Counted from the stretch's first letter, positions 36,749 to 49,686 are shown. The stretch is DNA of 64,000 nucleotides from an uncultured Litoreibacter sp. (GCA_947494645.1 CANLVO010000001.1:1054001-1118000); one strand, 5' to 3'. The notes: generated by a model not told the origin, from the letters alone. Program-made: numbers and translations.

Positions 36749-37204
36749 ATGCCCAGCCATTCTGAGACCCGTACCCTGCCGTATTCGGCTCAGCAGATGT
36801 ATGATCTGGTCGCGGATGTCGAAGATTATCCCGCTTTCTTGCCTTGGACAGCCGCCGCGCGGATCAAGTCGCGTGACGTTCAGGATGACAAAGAGATCAT
36901 GATCGCGGACCTGGTGATCAGTTTTAAAGTTTTCCGGGAGCGGTTTTCCTCGAAGGTAACACTGTTTCCCTCAGAGAAGCGGATTGAAACAGAGTACTTA
37001 GATGGTCCGTTCAAATACTTGCATTCAACCTGGGTTTTTGAAGAGGCCAACCAAGAAAATGCACTGGCCTGCCACGTCAAATTCGACGTGAACTTCGAGT
37101 TCAAGTCGCGGCTTCTGCAAGGGGCAGCAGGCATGTTCTTTAATGAAGCGATGCAGCGCATTGTGCGTGCCTTTGAAACTCAGGCAAAGAACCTCTACGG
37201 GTAA
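36749..37204 (+). CDS. START-domain protein of the Coq10/RatA family
   Basis: A 151-residue protein of the SRPBCC fold. SAQQMYDLVADVEDYPAFLP and the later FKYLHSTWVFEE are hallmark stretches, ending in FNEAMQRIVRAFETQAKNLYG. Coq10 homologues bind ubiquinone or precursors and support respiration; E. coli RatA instead affects 70S ribosome assembly. The alphaproteobacterial members are usually treated as Coq10-like. The start 36749 is chosen on conservation and AAAGG upstream. Confidence 0.85.
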   Translation: MPSHSETRTLPYSAQQMYDLVADVEDYPAFLPWTAAARIKSRDVQDDKEIMIADLVISFKVFRERFSSKVTLFPSEKRIETEYLDGPFKYLHSTWVFEEANQENALACHVKFDVNFEFKSRLLQGAAGMFFNEAMQRIVRAFETQAKNLYG

Positions 37205-37238
37205 TACAGAGTTATTTCCACGCGCTTGGGAGGCTGTG

Positions 37239-38531
37239 GTGAGCATCACCGACGACATTGCCGAATTTGCATTGGCCGACTGCCAAGCCGCAAGCGCTTT
37301 GTCGATGATGCGACTTTCAATATTTGACTGGGCCGCGTGCGGAATTGCGGGATGCCACGAACCAGCGTCAAAGATCGTAAGGGACATGGTCTTGCACGAA
37401 GGTGGTGCCGACGAAGCTATCCTTTTCGGAGGGGGCAAAGCGCCCGCAAGGGCAGCGGCACTGGTAAACGGTGTCACCAGCCATGCCCTAGACTTCGATG
37501 ATACCCATTTCTCCCATATAGGGCATCCATCGGTCGCAGTAGTCTCTGCTGCACTTGCGGTGGCCCAAGCCGTGGAGGCTAAAGGAGATGATTTCCTGCA
37601 AGGGACGCTGGCCGGGGCGGAGGCCTCGATCCGGATTGGCAGTTGGCTGGGGCGTGAACATTACCAAGCTGGTTTCCATCAGACAGGTACGGCGGGATGT
37701 TTTGGAGCGGCAATCGCATCTGTACGCCTTCTCGGGTGTAACCATGCTGAGATGGCGCAAGCCATCGGATTGGCGAGTACACGTGCGGCGGGCTTGAAGT
37801 CTCAGTTTGGAACGATGGGCAAGCCATATAACGCCGGTACTGCGGCGGCGATGGGTGTAGAAGTGGCTCTGCTGGCAAAAGCGGGGTTCTTGGCGAACGC
37901 TGATGGTCTGGACGCGGATCAAGGGTTCGGGCCCACACATGGAGGCATCGCAGATACGTCAGCCTTTGATAGCATGGGAACCGATTGGCTCTTCGAACAA
38001 GTCAGCCATAAGTTTCACGCTTGCTGCCATGGAACTCACGCGATGATCGAAGCGCTGCAAAAGATCGAGAGTGATCCGGCACAAATTAGAAAGATCGAAG
38101 TAAGGACGAATCCACGCTGGTTGAAAGTCTGCAATCAATTGGAACCCAGCACTGGGTTGGAAGCGAAGTTTTCTTATCGGTTCATCGCGGCGCTTGTCCT
38201 GCATGGCTATGAGACAGCACGATTGGATACGTTCTCGAATCCCCTGACGCAAGACAAGTCGCTGACGGATACGAGAGACAAGGTTACAGTAGTAGCGGAC
38301 GACACAATTTCCGAGGCCGGCGCGAGCGTGAAACTGACTGGGCCAAGTGGCACAGTCGAAAGCTCGGCAGACATTTCTACCTCGATGGGATTGGACGAGC
38401 GGCGGGCAAAGCTGACTGCAAAAGCTGAGGCCCTGATCGGTGACCGCGTCGAACTTCTTGAAGCAGCCGTGTTGTATGGTGAAACGCCGGATCTCGATAG
38501 GCTGGGACAGCTACTAGGGCAGGGCGAGTAG
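37239..38531 (+). CDS. MmgE/PrpD family protein
   Basis: A 430-residue member of the 2-methylcitrate dehydratase/cis-aconitate decarboxylase fold. VTSHALDFDDTHFSHIGHPS contains the conserved Asp and His residues of the family. A helical domain (about 1-250) and a smaller lid domain follow in order. The substrate is not predictable; no prp genes are nearby. The start GTG 37239 has GGGAGG upstream; the longer frame from 37143 lies inside the Coq10-like gene. Its end overlaps the convergent cytochrome gene by 18 bp. Confidence 0.85.
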   Translation: MSITDDIAEFALADCQAASALSMMRLSIFDWAACGIAGCHEPASKIVRDMVLHEGGADEAILFGGGKAPARAAALVNGVTSHALDFDDTHFSHIGHPSVAVVSAALAVAQAVEAKGDDFLQGTLAGAEASIRIGSWLGREHYQAGFHQTGTAGCFGAAIASVRLLGCNHAEMAQAIGLASTRAAGLKSQFGTMGKPYNAGTAAAMGVEVALLAKAGFLANADGLDADQGFGPTHGGIADTSAFDSMGTDWLFEQVSHKFHACCHGTHAMIEALQKIESDPAQIRKIEVRTNPRWLKVCNQLEPSTGLEAKFSYRFIAALVLHGYETARLDTFSNPLTQDKSLTDTRDKVTVVADDTISEAGASVKLTGPSGTVESSADISTSMGLDERRAKLTAKAEALIGDRVELLEAAVLYGETPDLDRLGQLLGQGE

Positions 38532-39395
38532 ATAGGCGGCGATAGCCATTCGGTCTTCGTCTGACAGGCGGGCCGTGTTCTCGATGACCGAAACCATATG
38601 TCCGCCTGCCGTGTCAAACTCTGGCGTGAACCCCGATTTCAGGTATTCCGAGATATCGGCAGCATTCCAACCCAACTGCGAGGATGTGATCGCGGGGACC
38701 CGACCTTTGCCTGAAGGATCGGGCGCTCCGCCCATCCAGTTGCCCTTGTCCAGACCACCCAACGCGTTGCGCGGCGTATGGCATTCCGCGCAATGACCTA
38801 GTGCCTCAACAAGGTAGCGGCCGCGCTCAAGTTCGGGGGTGCTCGCATCTGCCACCCAGTCTTCCGACAGGAACAGGAATTTCCAGCCTCCGAGATTGCG
38901 GCGAATGTTGAAAGGAAAGGCGACCTGATGGGTCTCGTTGGGCGTTGCATCAGGCGGCAAGGTTTGCATGTAGGCAAATAGGTTAACGACGTCCTGCCGC
39001 GACATCTTGTTGTAACTGGAATACGGGAAAGCCGGGAAGTAGTGTGCTCCTTCCGGAGACGTTCCTTTCAGGACCGCGCTCGCAAATTGGCTTTGTGTCC
39101 AGTCTCCGATCCCATGTACAGGATCAGGTGATATGTTGGGTGCAATGAATGTTCCGAACGGCGAAGGAAATTCCTGCCCACCCGAAAGGACGAGCTTACT
39201 CGCGCCTTCTGCCCCCTTCGCGGCATGGCATGAAGCGCAGCCTGCGGCGAAGAAGGCTAACTCACCATCCTCGGCATCTGAAGTTAGCCCTGCAAGGTCT
39301 TCAATGGAAACGGTTTTTGGGCTGGTAGTAACCCAAAACAGCCCGAACCCCACAAGGCCAAGGAAAGCACCCCAACGGAGGATGCGCCCCAACAT
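38514..39395 (-). CDS. Diheme cytochrome c
   Basis: A 293-residue exported protein with an N-terminal signal anchor (WGAFLGLVGFGLFWV) and two haem sites, CASCH near residue 53 and CAECH near residue 207. The downstream methionine ligands are probably in APNISPD...SYNKMSRQD and GGHMVSVIE. It resembles cytochrome c subunits of periplasmic alcohol or gluconate dehydrogenases. With the next gene, a c'-type cytochrome, it may be part of one electron-transfer chain. No dehydrogenase partner is adjacent. Confidence 0.88.
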   Translation of the reverse strand: MLGRILRWGAFLGLVGFGLFWVTTSPKTVSIEDLAGLTSDAEDGELAFFAAGCASCHAAKGAEGASKLVLSGGQEFPSPFGTFIAPNISPDPVHGIGDWTQSQFASAVLKGTSPEGAHYFPAFPYSSYNKMSRQDVVNLFAYMQTLPPDATPNETHQVAFPFNIRRNLGGWKFLFLSEDWVADASTPELERGRYLVEALGHCAECHTPRNALGGLDKGNWMGGAPDPSGKGRVPAITSSQLGWNAADISEYLKSGFTPEFDTAGGHMVSVIENTARLSDEDRMAIAAYLLALP

Positions 39396-39401
39396 GTCTG
39401 T

Positions 39402-39866
39402 CTACTGCTTGGCGCCGCGATAAGCCTTGTGGCACGCGCCACAGGCTGCACCAGCCGGTCCGATACCACCTTGCAAAGCCTCCAAGCCATTCCCAGCAAC
39501 GTCTGCAAGGCTTGCCGCTGCGACGGCTAGGTCCTTGGCTTTCTCAATTGCGCCGCCACCATCGGTCCAGATCTCGGCCTTCGCGCGCGAACCTTCAACC
39601 TCACCTTCAGCTGTGCCTTCGGGCCAGTAGTTCGATTGGTTGAATGCAGCTAAAGTTGCCAGATCGCTCGCCGCGGCGGAGGCCACGTCGGCGTTATACT
39701 CTGTGGTGCCCTTCGCCATATCGCCAAGAATGCCAAGGTTGAAGGCGTAGAGGGACATATGCGCGTTGCGGGCCTTTACTGCCGGGTTGCCTCCATGGCC
39801 GCCTGCCAGAGCGACAGTGCCAGTAGCGAGTGCGAAAGCAGTAACTGCGATAAGGGAACGGCGCAT
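39402..39866 (-). CDS. Cytochrome c' family protein
   Basis: A 154-residue protein with a signal peptide (MRRSLIAVTAFALATGTVALA) and a C-terminal haem motif CGACHKAYR, the layout of c'/c-556 four-helix cytochromes. The N-terminal VKARNAHM has the Met expected of a six-coordinate c-556. The gene is 6 bp upstream of the diheme cytochrome on the minus strand, so they are probably cotranscribed. Confidence 0.88.
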   Translation of the reverse strand: MRRSLIAVTAFALATGTVALAGGHGGNPAVKARNAHMSLYAFNLGILGDMAKGTTEYNADVASAAASDLATLAAFNQSNYWPEGTAEGEVEGSRAKAEIWTDGGGAIEKAKDLAVAAASLADVAGNGLEALQGGIGPAGAACGACHKAYRGAKQ

Positions 39867-40010
39867 GGTGAATCCTCCAATAAAATGTCTACCAGGATTC
39901 AGCCTAGTGCAGATCTGCAGAAAAACCTCATCACTTTTTTCGCGGCGACCGACGAGAGAAACCGGACGTATAAGTTCCCCCTATTGGCGATCCTTATGCT
40001 TGACCTCTTA

Positions 40011-41159
40011 TCAGGCGCCGCGCCAAATCCAACCACCGCCAAGAATACGGGTCGATCCATCCTCGTAGAACACACAAGCTTGCCCTGGGGAGACGCCTTC
40101 TTCAGGCGTAAGCAGTTCGACCGTCGCCGATGTTGCATCGATTGGACGAATAACGGCAGGCATCGGTGGTTTCGTCGAGCGAACCCGGACATTCACATAC
40201 CATTCGATTTTGTCATCAAATGGAGCATCACCCAGCCAATTGATCTCACGGACGGGGACACTGCGGGTTGCCAGCGCCTCCTTGGGCCCAACGATGACGT
40301 GTTTTTTGTCGACGTCGAGTTTGACCACATAGAGCGGCGTTTCGAGCCCACCGATGCCAAGACCACGTCGCTGACCGATCGTATAATGAATAACACCGGC
40401 ATGTTGTGCGAGAACGTTGCCATCCATATCAACGATATCGCCCGGATCGGCTGCGTCAGGACGGAGCTTCTCGATAACGGAGGCATAGTTGCCGTTTGGG
40501 ACGAAGCAGATGTCCTGGCTGTCAGGCTTGTCGGCCACGCTCAGCCCGTATTTTGATGCCAAGGCCCGGGTTTCGGCTTTTGATGGCAAATGGCCCAAGG
40601 GAAACCGAAGGTAATCAAGCTGGGCAGGCGTGGTAGAGAACAAGAAATAGCTCTGGTCACGGTGGGCATCGGCCGCTGAATGCAGTTCAGCCCCCTCCGG
40701 GCCCATTTTTCGTTGGATGTAGTGGCCGGTCGCCATGCAATCGGCGTCTAGATCTTTGGCGGTTTCAAGCAAATCCTTGAACTTTACGCGCTCGTTACAA
40801 CGAATGCAGGGCACAGGTGTAGCACCTGCCAGATAACTGTCTGCGAACTCATCAATCACAGCGTCCTTGAAGACATTTTCATAATCGAGGACGTAATGGG
40901 GGAAACCCATCTCTTCCGCGACGCGACGGGCGTCGTGAATGTCACGACCTGCACAGCAGGCACCTTTTTTTGCCAACGCAGCGCCATGATCATAAAGCTG
41001 CAATGTGACACCGACCACGTCATAGCCTTCTTCAGCCAACATTGCTGCAACCACCGAGCTATCCACGCCACCAGACATTGCCACCACCACGCGTGTTTCA
41101 GCGGGTGATTTGGCAAAGCCGAGGGAATTTATACGTCCCTTCGCCCAATCAAGTGGCAT
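40011..41159 (-). CDS. mnmA: tRNA-specific 2-thiouridylase MnmA
   Basis: A 382-residue enzyme that thiolates U34 of tRNA-Lys, -Glu and -Gln. The PP-loop [15 protein letters not shown] is near residues 28-42, [10 protein letters not shown] holds the first catalytic Cys, and [14 protein letters not shown] the second. [12 protein letters not shown] precedes the C-terminal beta-barrel. Length matches the family. It is divergent from sciP. Confidence 0.96.
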   Translation of the reverse strand: MPLDWAKGRINSLGFAKSPAETRVVVAMSGGVDSSVVAAMLAEEGYDVVGVTLQLYDHGAALAKKGACCAGRDIHDARRVAEEMGFPHYVLDYENVFKDAVIDEFADSYLAGATPVPCIRCNERVKFKDLLETAKDLDADCMATGHYIQRKMGPEGAELHSAADAHRDQSYFLFSTTPAQLDYLRFPLGHLPSKAETRALASKYGLSVADKPDSQDICFVPNGNYASVIEKLRPDAADPGDIVDMDGNVLAQHAGVIHYTIGQRRGLGIGGLETPLYVVKLDVDKKHVIVGPKEALATRSVPVREINWLGDAPFDDKIEWYVNVRVRSTKPPMPAVIRPIDATSATVELLTPEEGVSPGQACVFYEDGSTRILGGGWIWRGA

Positions 41160-41299
41160 GGCGGTTCCGATCTTCAGGGATTTTAACGTGTTTGTCGTGG
41201 AATATAGGAAAATCTTAAGCGTCTACAACCGCTGGCTTCACGGCTCTTTAAGGGCTTGGCGCTCAATTGGCTTGGAATAGTTTGAATTGGAAGCTCAAA

Positions 41300-41590
41300 A
41301 TGTACCTGAAACGCCCGGCAGGCCCTCGTGTGGTCACTTTGGAAGATGGAAGCAGCCTGTCCCGATCCGATCTGCCAAGCGTCAACACAAGCCGCTGGGT
41401 TGCGGGTCGGAAAGCAGTGGTGGTCAAAGCCGTACAGTCGGGGCTGATTGACGCAGCTGAGGCTTGCGAAATGTACAATCTGTCGCAAGAAGAGCTAGAG
41501 AGCTGGTGCGCTGCTGTTAGGGATTTTGGCGAAACAGCGTTGAAAACAACTGCGTTGCAACGTTTTCGACAAATTGAGCAGCGTTCTTAA
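41300..41590 (+). CDS. sciP: CtrA inhibitor SciP (DUF1153)
   Basis: A 96-residue DUF1153 protein starting MYLKRPAGPRVVTLEDG, with SRWVAGRKAVVVKAVQSGLI and the helix-turn-helix-like EACEMYNLSQEELESW. In Caulobacter SciP binds CtrA or its target DNA and blocks activation in G1. It lies 101 bp upstream of ctrA on the same strand. The start is ATG 41300, where the conserved region begins; a frame from 41267 adds unlikely residues. Confidence 0.9.
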   Translation: MYLKRPAGPRVVTLEDGSSLSRSDLPSVNTSRWVAGRKAVVVKAVQSGLIDAAEACEMYNLSQEELESWCAAVRDFGETALKTTALQRFRQIEQRS

Positions 41591-41641
41591 TCTTTATTTT
41601 TAAAGACTTAAGAGGACGGTAACTTTAGATTAACCTTTTTG

Positions 41642-41647
41642 TATAAT
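41642..41647 (+). promoter_or_regulatory. Candidate -10 element of ctrA
   Basis: TATAAT lies 45 bp before the ctrA ATG in an AT-rich gap. No good -35 is seen at 17 bp, which fits an activator-dependent promoter. Five TTAA motifs lie within 41587-41653, but none shows the TTAA-N7-TTAA spacing of a full CtrA box. Confidence 0.4.
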
Positions 41648-41691
41648 CCTTAACACCAAGTGTTTTGAGGGGACCTATCGGAGATAGTCCA

Positions 41692-42396
41692 ATGCGCGTG
41701 CTTTTAGTCGAAGACGATCCAACGACAGCCAAGTCAATTTCGATGATGCTGACTCATGCCAACCTGAATGTGTACACCACAGATCTGGGCGAAGAGGGGA
41801 TCGACCTGGCTAAATTGTACGACTACGATTTGAACCTACCAGACATGACTGGCCATGAGGTGCTTAGGCAGTTGCGCCTAGCGCGCGTCGAGACGCCAAT
41901 TTTGATTTTGACAGGGGCGGATGATACCGAGAACAAGCTCAAGGGCTTCGGATTTGGTGCGGACGACTATCTTACAAAGCCTTTCCACCGCGAAGAGCTT
42001 GTCGCGCGAATTCACGCGATTATCAGACGCTCAAAAGGGCATTCGCAATCGGTCATCAGCACAGGCAAGATCGCCGTGAATCTTGATGCAAAAACAGTCG
42101 AAGTTGATGGACAGGCCGTTCACTTGACCGGAAAAGAGTACCAAATGCTCGAACTGCTGTCCTTGCGCAAAGGCACGACACTCACCAAGGAGATGTTTCT
42201 GAACCATCTATATGGCGGCATGGACGAGCCTGAGCTGAAAATCATCGACGTCTTCATTTGTAAGCTGCGCAAGAAGCTGGCCACTGCCAATGACGGGGAG
42301 AACCATATCGAAACTGTTTGGGGTCGCGGTTATGTGCTGCGCGATCCACAACCGTCCGAGAATACCGATACGCCACGACTGGCGGTCGGAGCCTGA
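41692..42396 (+). CDS. ctrA: Cell-cycle response regulator CtrA, receiver lacking phospho-acceptor Asp51
   Basis: A 234-residue OmpR-type regulator, clearly CtrA by [40 protein letters not shown] and [10 protein letters not shown]. The ATG 41692 follows GGAG. The receiver keeps the acidic pocket (E7, D8, D9) and the conserved Lys of LTKPFH. But where CtrA proteins read YDYD-(I/L)ILLD-LNLPDM, this one reads [10 protein letters not shown]: five residues including the phospho-acceptor Asp51 and its beta-strand are missing, with no frameshift. The DNA-binding domain appears intact. The protein should not accept phosphate from ChpT. Confidence 0.93.
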   Translation: MRVLLVEDDPTTAKSISMMLTHANLNVYTTDLGEEGIDLAKLYDYDLNLPDMTGHEVLRQLRLARVETPILILTGADDTENKLKGFGFGADDYLTKPFHREELVARIHAIIRRSKGHSQSVISTGKIAVNLDAKTVEVDGQAVHLTGKEYQMLELLSLRKGTTLTKEMFLNHLYGGMDEPELKIIDVFICKLRKKLATANDGENHIETVWGRGYVLRDPQPSENTDTPRLAVGA

Positions 42397-42429
42397 CACC
42401 ACTCACTTGAGAGAACACTCCAAGGAACG

Positions 42430-42468
42430 ATCCCTGCTTCGGTGTGCCCGTAGCGGGGATTTTTTTTC
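42430..42468 (+). terminator. Rho-independent terminator after ctrA
   Basis: ATCCCTGC pairs with GCGGGGAT (one wobble), followed by a run of eight T. It closes the ctrA transcript before ligA. Confidence 0.88.
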
Positions 42469-42579
42469 GTGTCCAATCTATCGATGTTGGCCGCGCCTTC
42501 ATCTGGACGCGCGGCTGCTCGAGACGTATCAGTTAAGGCGACATCATTCAGCTTGGCGGAGACGTTGATCTCTGGTTGA

Positions 42580-46826
<4,247 letters not shown>

Positions 46827-46845
46827 ATAACCTTCTAGCACTGAC

Positions 46846-46880
46846 GTTCTCGAAAGTTCACAAATGTTCTTAAAAAGTTC
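46846..46880 (+). promoter_or_regulatory. Phased GTTC repeats including a LexA-type box
   Basis: GTTC occurs at 46846, 46856, 46866 and 46877. The last two form GTTC-N7-GTTC (46866-46880), the alphaproteobacterial LexA consensus; the other spacings are N6. The array lies 70-105 bp before the start of the small membrane protein. LexA binding is inferred from the match. Confidence 0.55.
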
Positions 46881-46949
46881 TTTACAAATGGAGCCGTAAG
46901 TGAGAACAAAAGAACAACAAAAAGAATATGACTTGAGGAGGTCGCCGCC

Positions 46950-47072
46950 ATGATCGCAGATGTAAAAAAGATCCTGACCCATTCGCCGAAGGCTCTGATG
47001 CAGGATGCTGCAGGTATTGCTGCCATTGGTGTGATGATGATGGTGACCTTGTACCTACCCCAGCTCTTCTAA
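46950..47072 (+). CDS. 40-residue single-span membrane protein, possibly SOS-controlled
   Basis: A short gene with a strong ribosome site, GAGGAGG. The protein begins MIADVKKILTHSPKALM and has one hydrophobic segment at about 21-40 (AGIAAIGVMMMVTLYLPQLF). No family is recognised. Phased GTTC repeats with a LexA-type spacing precede it, and in Caulobacter the SOS-induced SidA is a similarly small inner-membrane division inhibitor. SidA-like function is a hypothesis from context, not similarity. About 165 bp of non-coding sequence with a GC-rich hairpin (47174-47200) follow before the terminator. Confidence 0.72.
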   Translation: MIADVKKILTHSPKALMQDAAGIAAIGVMMMVTLYLPQLF

Positions 47073-47234
47073 TTTGAAACAACTGCCTGCTGTCTGACGC
47101 ACTTGGAATGCAGGTGTCCGCTTGTCCCGCGGCGCTTTGCCAACCCGATACGCCCTTGTCCCCAACTTGAACTGGGGCCGACCTGCCTCTTTCCGGCCCC
47201 TTCGCGTATCGGCCCATACCAGACTAGCCGACTG

Positions 47235-47274
47235 CCGCCGCACTCCCGACACTTCGGGGATGCGGCGGTTTTTT
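47235..47274 (+). terminator. Rho-independent terminator after the small membrane gene
   Basis: CCGCCGCA and TGCGGCGG arms with an 18-base inner region are followed by TTTTTT. Its T-run meets the end of the convergent scaffold-protein gene. Confidence 0.88.
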
Positions 47275-47701
47275 ATGCGGTGGCTTCAACCAGAGCGTCG
47301 AGCGCCAGCATGATGGAGGCATGACGGTTCCTATAGTCACGGGCCGGCAGCAGGATTTTGAGATCATCAAACGGTGCATCGGGGGCCGGGCCGTTCTCCT
47401 TCAGCATTGATTTCAGCTGGTCGCGGGCCTGCACCACCTCTGCATGGGTGCGCCCTATGATGTTTGACCCAACGACCGAGGCAGCGGCTTGGCCAAGCGC
47501 GCAGGCTTTCACGTCGTGGCCGAATGCGGCGACCTTGCCGTCTTCCATGTCTACGTCAACGGTGATGGTCGAGCCGCAAAGGGGAGAGCGTTTCTTGACC
47601 GTGGCATCGGGTGCTTCGAGACGTTCCAAGTGGGGGATATCTGCAGCAAGCGCCAGTATCTGGCCGGAGTAGAGTTTGATCAGATCGCCGTCGGTGCTCA
47701 T
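47273..47701 (-). CDS. Iron-sulfur cluster assembly scaffold protein, SufU/IscU-like
   Basis: A 142-residue protein with the NifU_N fold. Cysteines occur in RSPLCGSTITVDV and KACALGQAAASV; the third Cys usual in SufU is not seen, the C-terminal end being LPARDYRNRHASIML. It may bind a cluster or zinc with fewer ligands. The start 47701 has AAGGA upstream; the longer frame from 47764 runs into the hisI leader. It is divergent from hisI with about 75 bp between starts. Confidence 0.82.
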   Translation of the reverse strand: MSTDGDLIKLYSGQILALAADIPHLERLEAPDATVKKRSPLCGSTITVDVDMEDGKVAAFGHDVKACALGQAAASVVGSNIIGRTHAEVVQARDQLKSMLKENGPAPDAPFDDLKILLPARDYRNRHASIMLALDALVEATA

Positions 47702-47776
47702 CTGAAGGGTCCTTGCGCAGTGGGGTGCTGACCTCATAGATAGGCCCCATACAGGCAGATGCAAAGGAAATGCGCC

Positions 47777-48151
47777 ATGCAGTTTGACCCTGCGACATTA
47801 AATTACAACGAGGCCGGTCTGATCCCGTGTATTGCCCAGCAGGACGGGTCTGGTGAGGTCTTGATGATGGCGTGGATGAATGCCGAGGCGGTGGCCAGGA
47901 CCTTGCAGACCAAGCGCGTCACCTATTGGTCGCGGTCCAGGAAGCAGTTTTGGGTCAAGGGGGAGAGCTCTGGTCATACCCAGGAGCTGGTTGATCTCAG
48001 GGTGGATTGTGATCGTGATTGTTTGCTCGCTGTGGTGCGTCAAACTGGCCCCGCCTGCCACACGAACCGGCGGGTCTGCTTCTATACATCCGTGACCTCT
48101 GGCGAGGAAATAGAGATGATGGAGCCCGATGCGGCGCATGCGCCGGATTAG
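47777..48151 (+). CDS. hisI: Phosphoribosyl-AMP cyclohydrolase
   Basis: A 124-residue HisI, which opens the purine ring of phosphoribosyl-AMP in histidine synthesis. The metal-binding DCDRDCLL and CHTNRRVCFYTS motifs and the Gly-rich WSRSRKQFWVKGESSGH are clear. No HisE domain is fused, as is common in alphaproteobacteria. The start ATG 47777 is preferred over 47759. No other his gene is in the window. Confidence 0.95.
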   Translation: MQFDPATLNYNEAGLIPCIAQQDGSGEVLMMAWMNAEAVARTLQTKRVTYWSRSRKQFWVKGESSGHTQELVDLRVDCDRDCLLAVVRQTGPACHTNRRVCFYTSVTSGEEIEMMEPDAAHAPD

Positions 48152-48199
48152 CTTAACCCTCGGATACCAAAAGGAAATAAAAATTCTGTTAAGCGGTTG

Positions 48200-49045
48200 T
48201 TAACCCGCCAATTCCAGCATCTCGCGGATGTCATGCGGGCTCAACCCATCGCCTCGGTATTTCGAAATGGCGCGCGCATCGTCGCGTTTGGCAAGGCGTT
48301 TTCCGGCATCGTCGCGGATCAATTTGTGGTGGTGATAGATCGGTGAGGCATGTCCCAGAAGGGCAAGCAAAAGCACCTGAATTGGAGTGAACTCAAACAG
48401 GTCCTCTCCGCGCACGACATGGGTGATGTCTTGGCTCACGTCATCCAACGCCGAGGCCAGAAAATAGGCGACGATCCCGTCCGATTTGCGAAACAGGACG
48501 ATGTCGTCGATCTTGTGTATGGCCTCGTCAGGGGTGATCACATGTTTGCCATGGTGGGCAGTACCGGTCTCGACAAAGGAGGGCAGATTGCCTTGAAACT
48601 GCGCAAGGGCTCGGTCGAGATGCAGCCGCAAGGCGTCTCCGGGTTGCCGAGACGACATTGAGCGATGTTTGCATGTGCCCGGATAAACCGGAGATGTCAC
48701 ACCCTCTTGCGGTGCTGATTGCGCGGCGAGGATATCGCTTCGTGAACACGAACAGGGGTAGACCAGATCTGCGGCTATAAGGGCGTCGATTGCGGGCATA
48801 TAACCCTCAAGCTGGGCGGATTGCCGCAGCACGGGTTCGTCCCACGTCAGACCCAACCATTCCAAATCCGACACTATCTGCGCGTCCCATTCAGGCTTGC
48901 AGCGCTGTAGATCTGTATCTTCCATGCGCAACAAAAACGCGCCGTCCGCTGCACGCGCCATGTCATGGCCCAATATCGCCGAATAGGCATGGCCCAGATG
49001 CAATGGTCCTGTCGGGCTAGGTGCAAACCGGGTTCGGAACGTCAT
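48200..49045 (-). CDS. gluQ: Glutamyl-Q tRNA(Asp) synthetase
   Basis: A 281-residue protein matching the catalytic half of glutamyl-tRNA synthetase. The HIGH motif is HLGHAYS near residue 17 and the KMSKS equivalent is KLAKRDDA near 255. The zinc site cysteines are in YPCSCSRSDI and a later PGTCKH. It attaches glutamate to queuosine of tRNA-Asp rather than charging tRNA-Glu, as the anticodon domain is absent. Its start overlaps the methyltransferase end by 4 bp. Confidence 0.93.
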   Translation of the reverse strand: MTFRTRFAPSPTGPLHLGHAYSAILGHDMARAADGAFLLRMEDTDLQRCKPEWDAQIVSDLEWLGLTWDEPVLRQSAQLEGYMPAIDALIAADLVYPCSCSRSDILAAQSAPQEGVTSPVYPGTCKHRSMSSRQPGDALRLHLDRALAQFQGNLPSFVETGTAHHGKHVITPDEAIHKIDDIVLFRKSDGIVAYFLASALDDVSQDITHVVRGEDLFEFTPIQVLLLALLGHASPIYHHHKLIRDDAGKRLAKRDDARAISKYRGDGLSPHDIREMLELAG

Positions 49046-49665
49046 TTCCGTTCAAAGAGATAGATCATGCTCTTTAGTCCGATGCCGGGCAGGTGGGTGC
49101 CGTATTCCTCGGCGCGTACAACGTGGCCCGCGTCTTTTAAGCGCTGTACACCTGCCGGATAGTCAGGGTCCTCTAGCGCGTGATCATTCAGGGAAAGGCC
49201 AAATAACCCACCCTTGGGCAAGAGGTCGATCAGCTCGTCCATCAAACTGGCAGGCCCCGCGCCGGTCGATATCACACCTACTGCCATGATCACCTGATAC
49301 TGATCTTGAGCAATCGGAAGGGGTTGGGACAGGTCCAGTGCGATCAGATCACGGTACAATCCACGCTTGCGGCATTGCTCCAACATACCGTTGGATGGGT
49401 CCATACCATCAATCGTGGTAAAGCCTTCATCCGACATGGCTTGCCCGGACAACCCGGTGCCGCACCCGTAGTCCAAAATGGGTTGTGCCTTATCGGGCAT
49501 GGCAAGCGACAAGGCACGGGCCAGACGGGCAGGGGTCGCGTAGCCATTTTCTCCAACCTCGGCCTCGTAGCTGTCGGCCCACTCATCGTAGAGCTCTTGC
49601 AGCGCGTCATTACCGGAGGTCTGGTAGGTCTTGTCGAGAAAGGTCTTCGTGGGTTTTTGTGTCAT
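49042..49665 (-). CDS. Class I SAM-dependent methyltransferase
   Basis: A 207-residue methyltransferase. Motif I is ILDYGCGTGLSG near residue 62, followed by TIDGMDPSNGML and the later hydrophobic GVISTGAGPASL. The substrate is unknown; Ubi/COQ5-like or small-molecule methylation is possible. It lies between trmFO (21-bp gap) and gluQ (ATGA overlap) on the minus strand, so it may be in a tRNA-modification operon, but that does not prove a tRNA substrate. Confidence 0.85.
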   Translation of the reverse strand: MTQKPTKTFLDKTYQTSGNDALQELYDEWADSYEAEVGENGYATPARLARALSLAMPDKAQPILDYGCGTGLSGQAMSDEGFTTIDGMDPSNGMLEQCRKRGLYRDLIALDLSQPLPIAQDQYQVIMAVGVISTGAGPASLMDELIDLLPKGGLFGLSLNDHALEDPDYPAGVQRLKDAGHVVRAEEYGTHLPGIGLKSMIYLFERK

Positions 49666-49686
49666 GCCCGAAGCGTCGCAAATCCT

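Noticed and set aside
42414-42429. LexA-like GAAC...GAAC pair after ctrA
   Set aside because: The spacing is N8 rather than N7 and it lies between the ctrA stop and its terminator, so a LexA site is unlikely.
47174-47200. GGGGCCG/CGGCCCC hairpin as a terminator or small RNA
   Set aside because: No T-run follows and no promoter is evident; the true terminator is the hairpin at 47235-47274.
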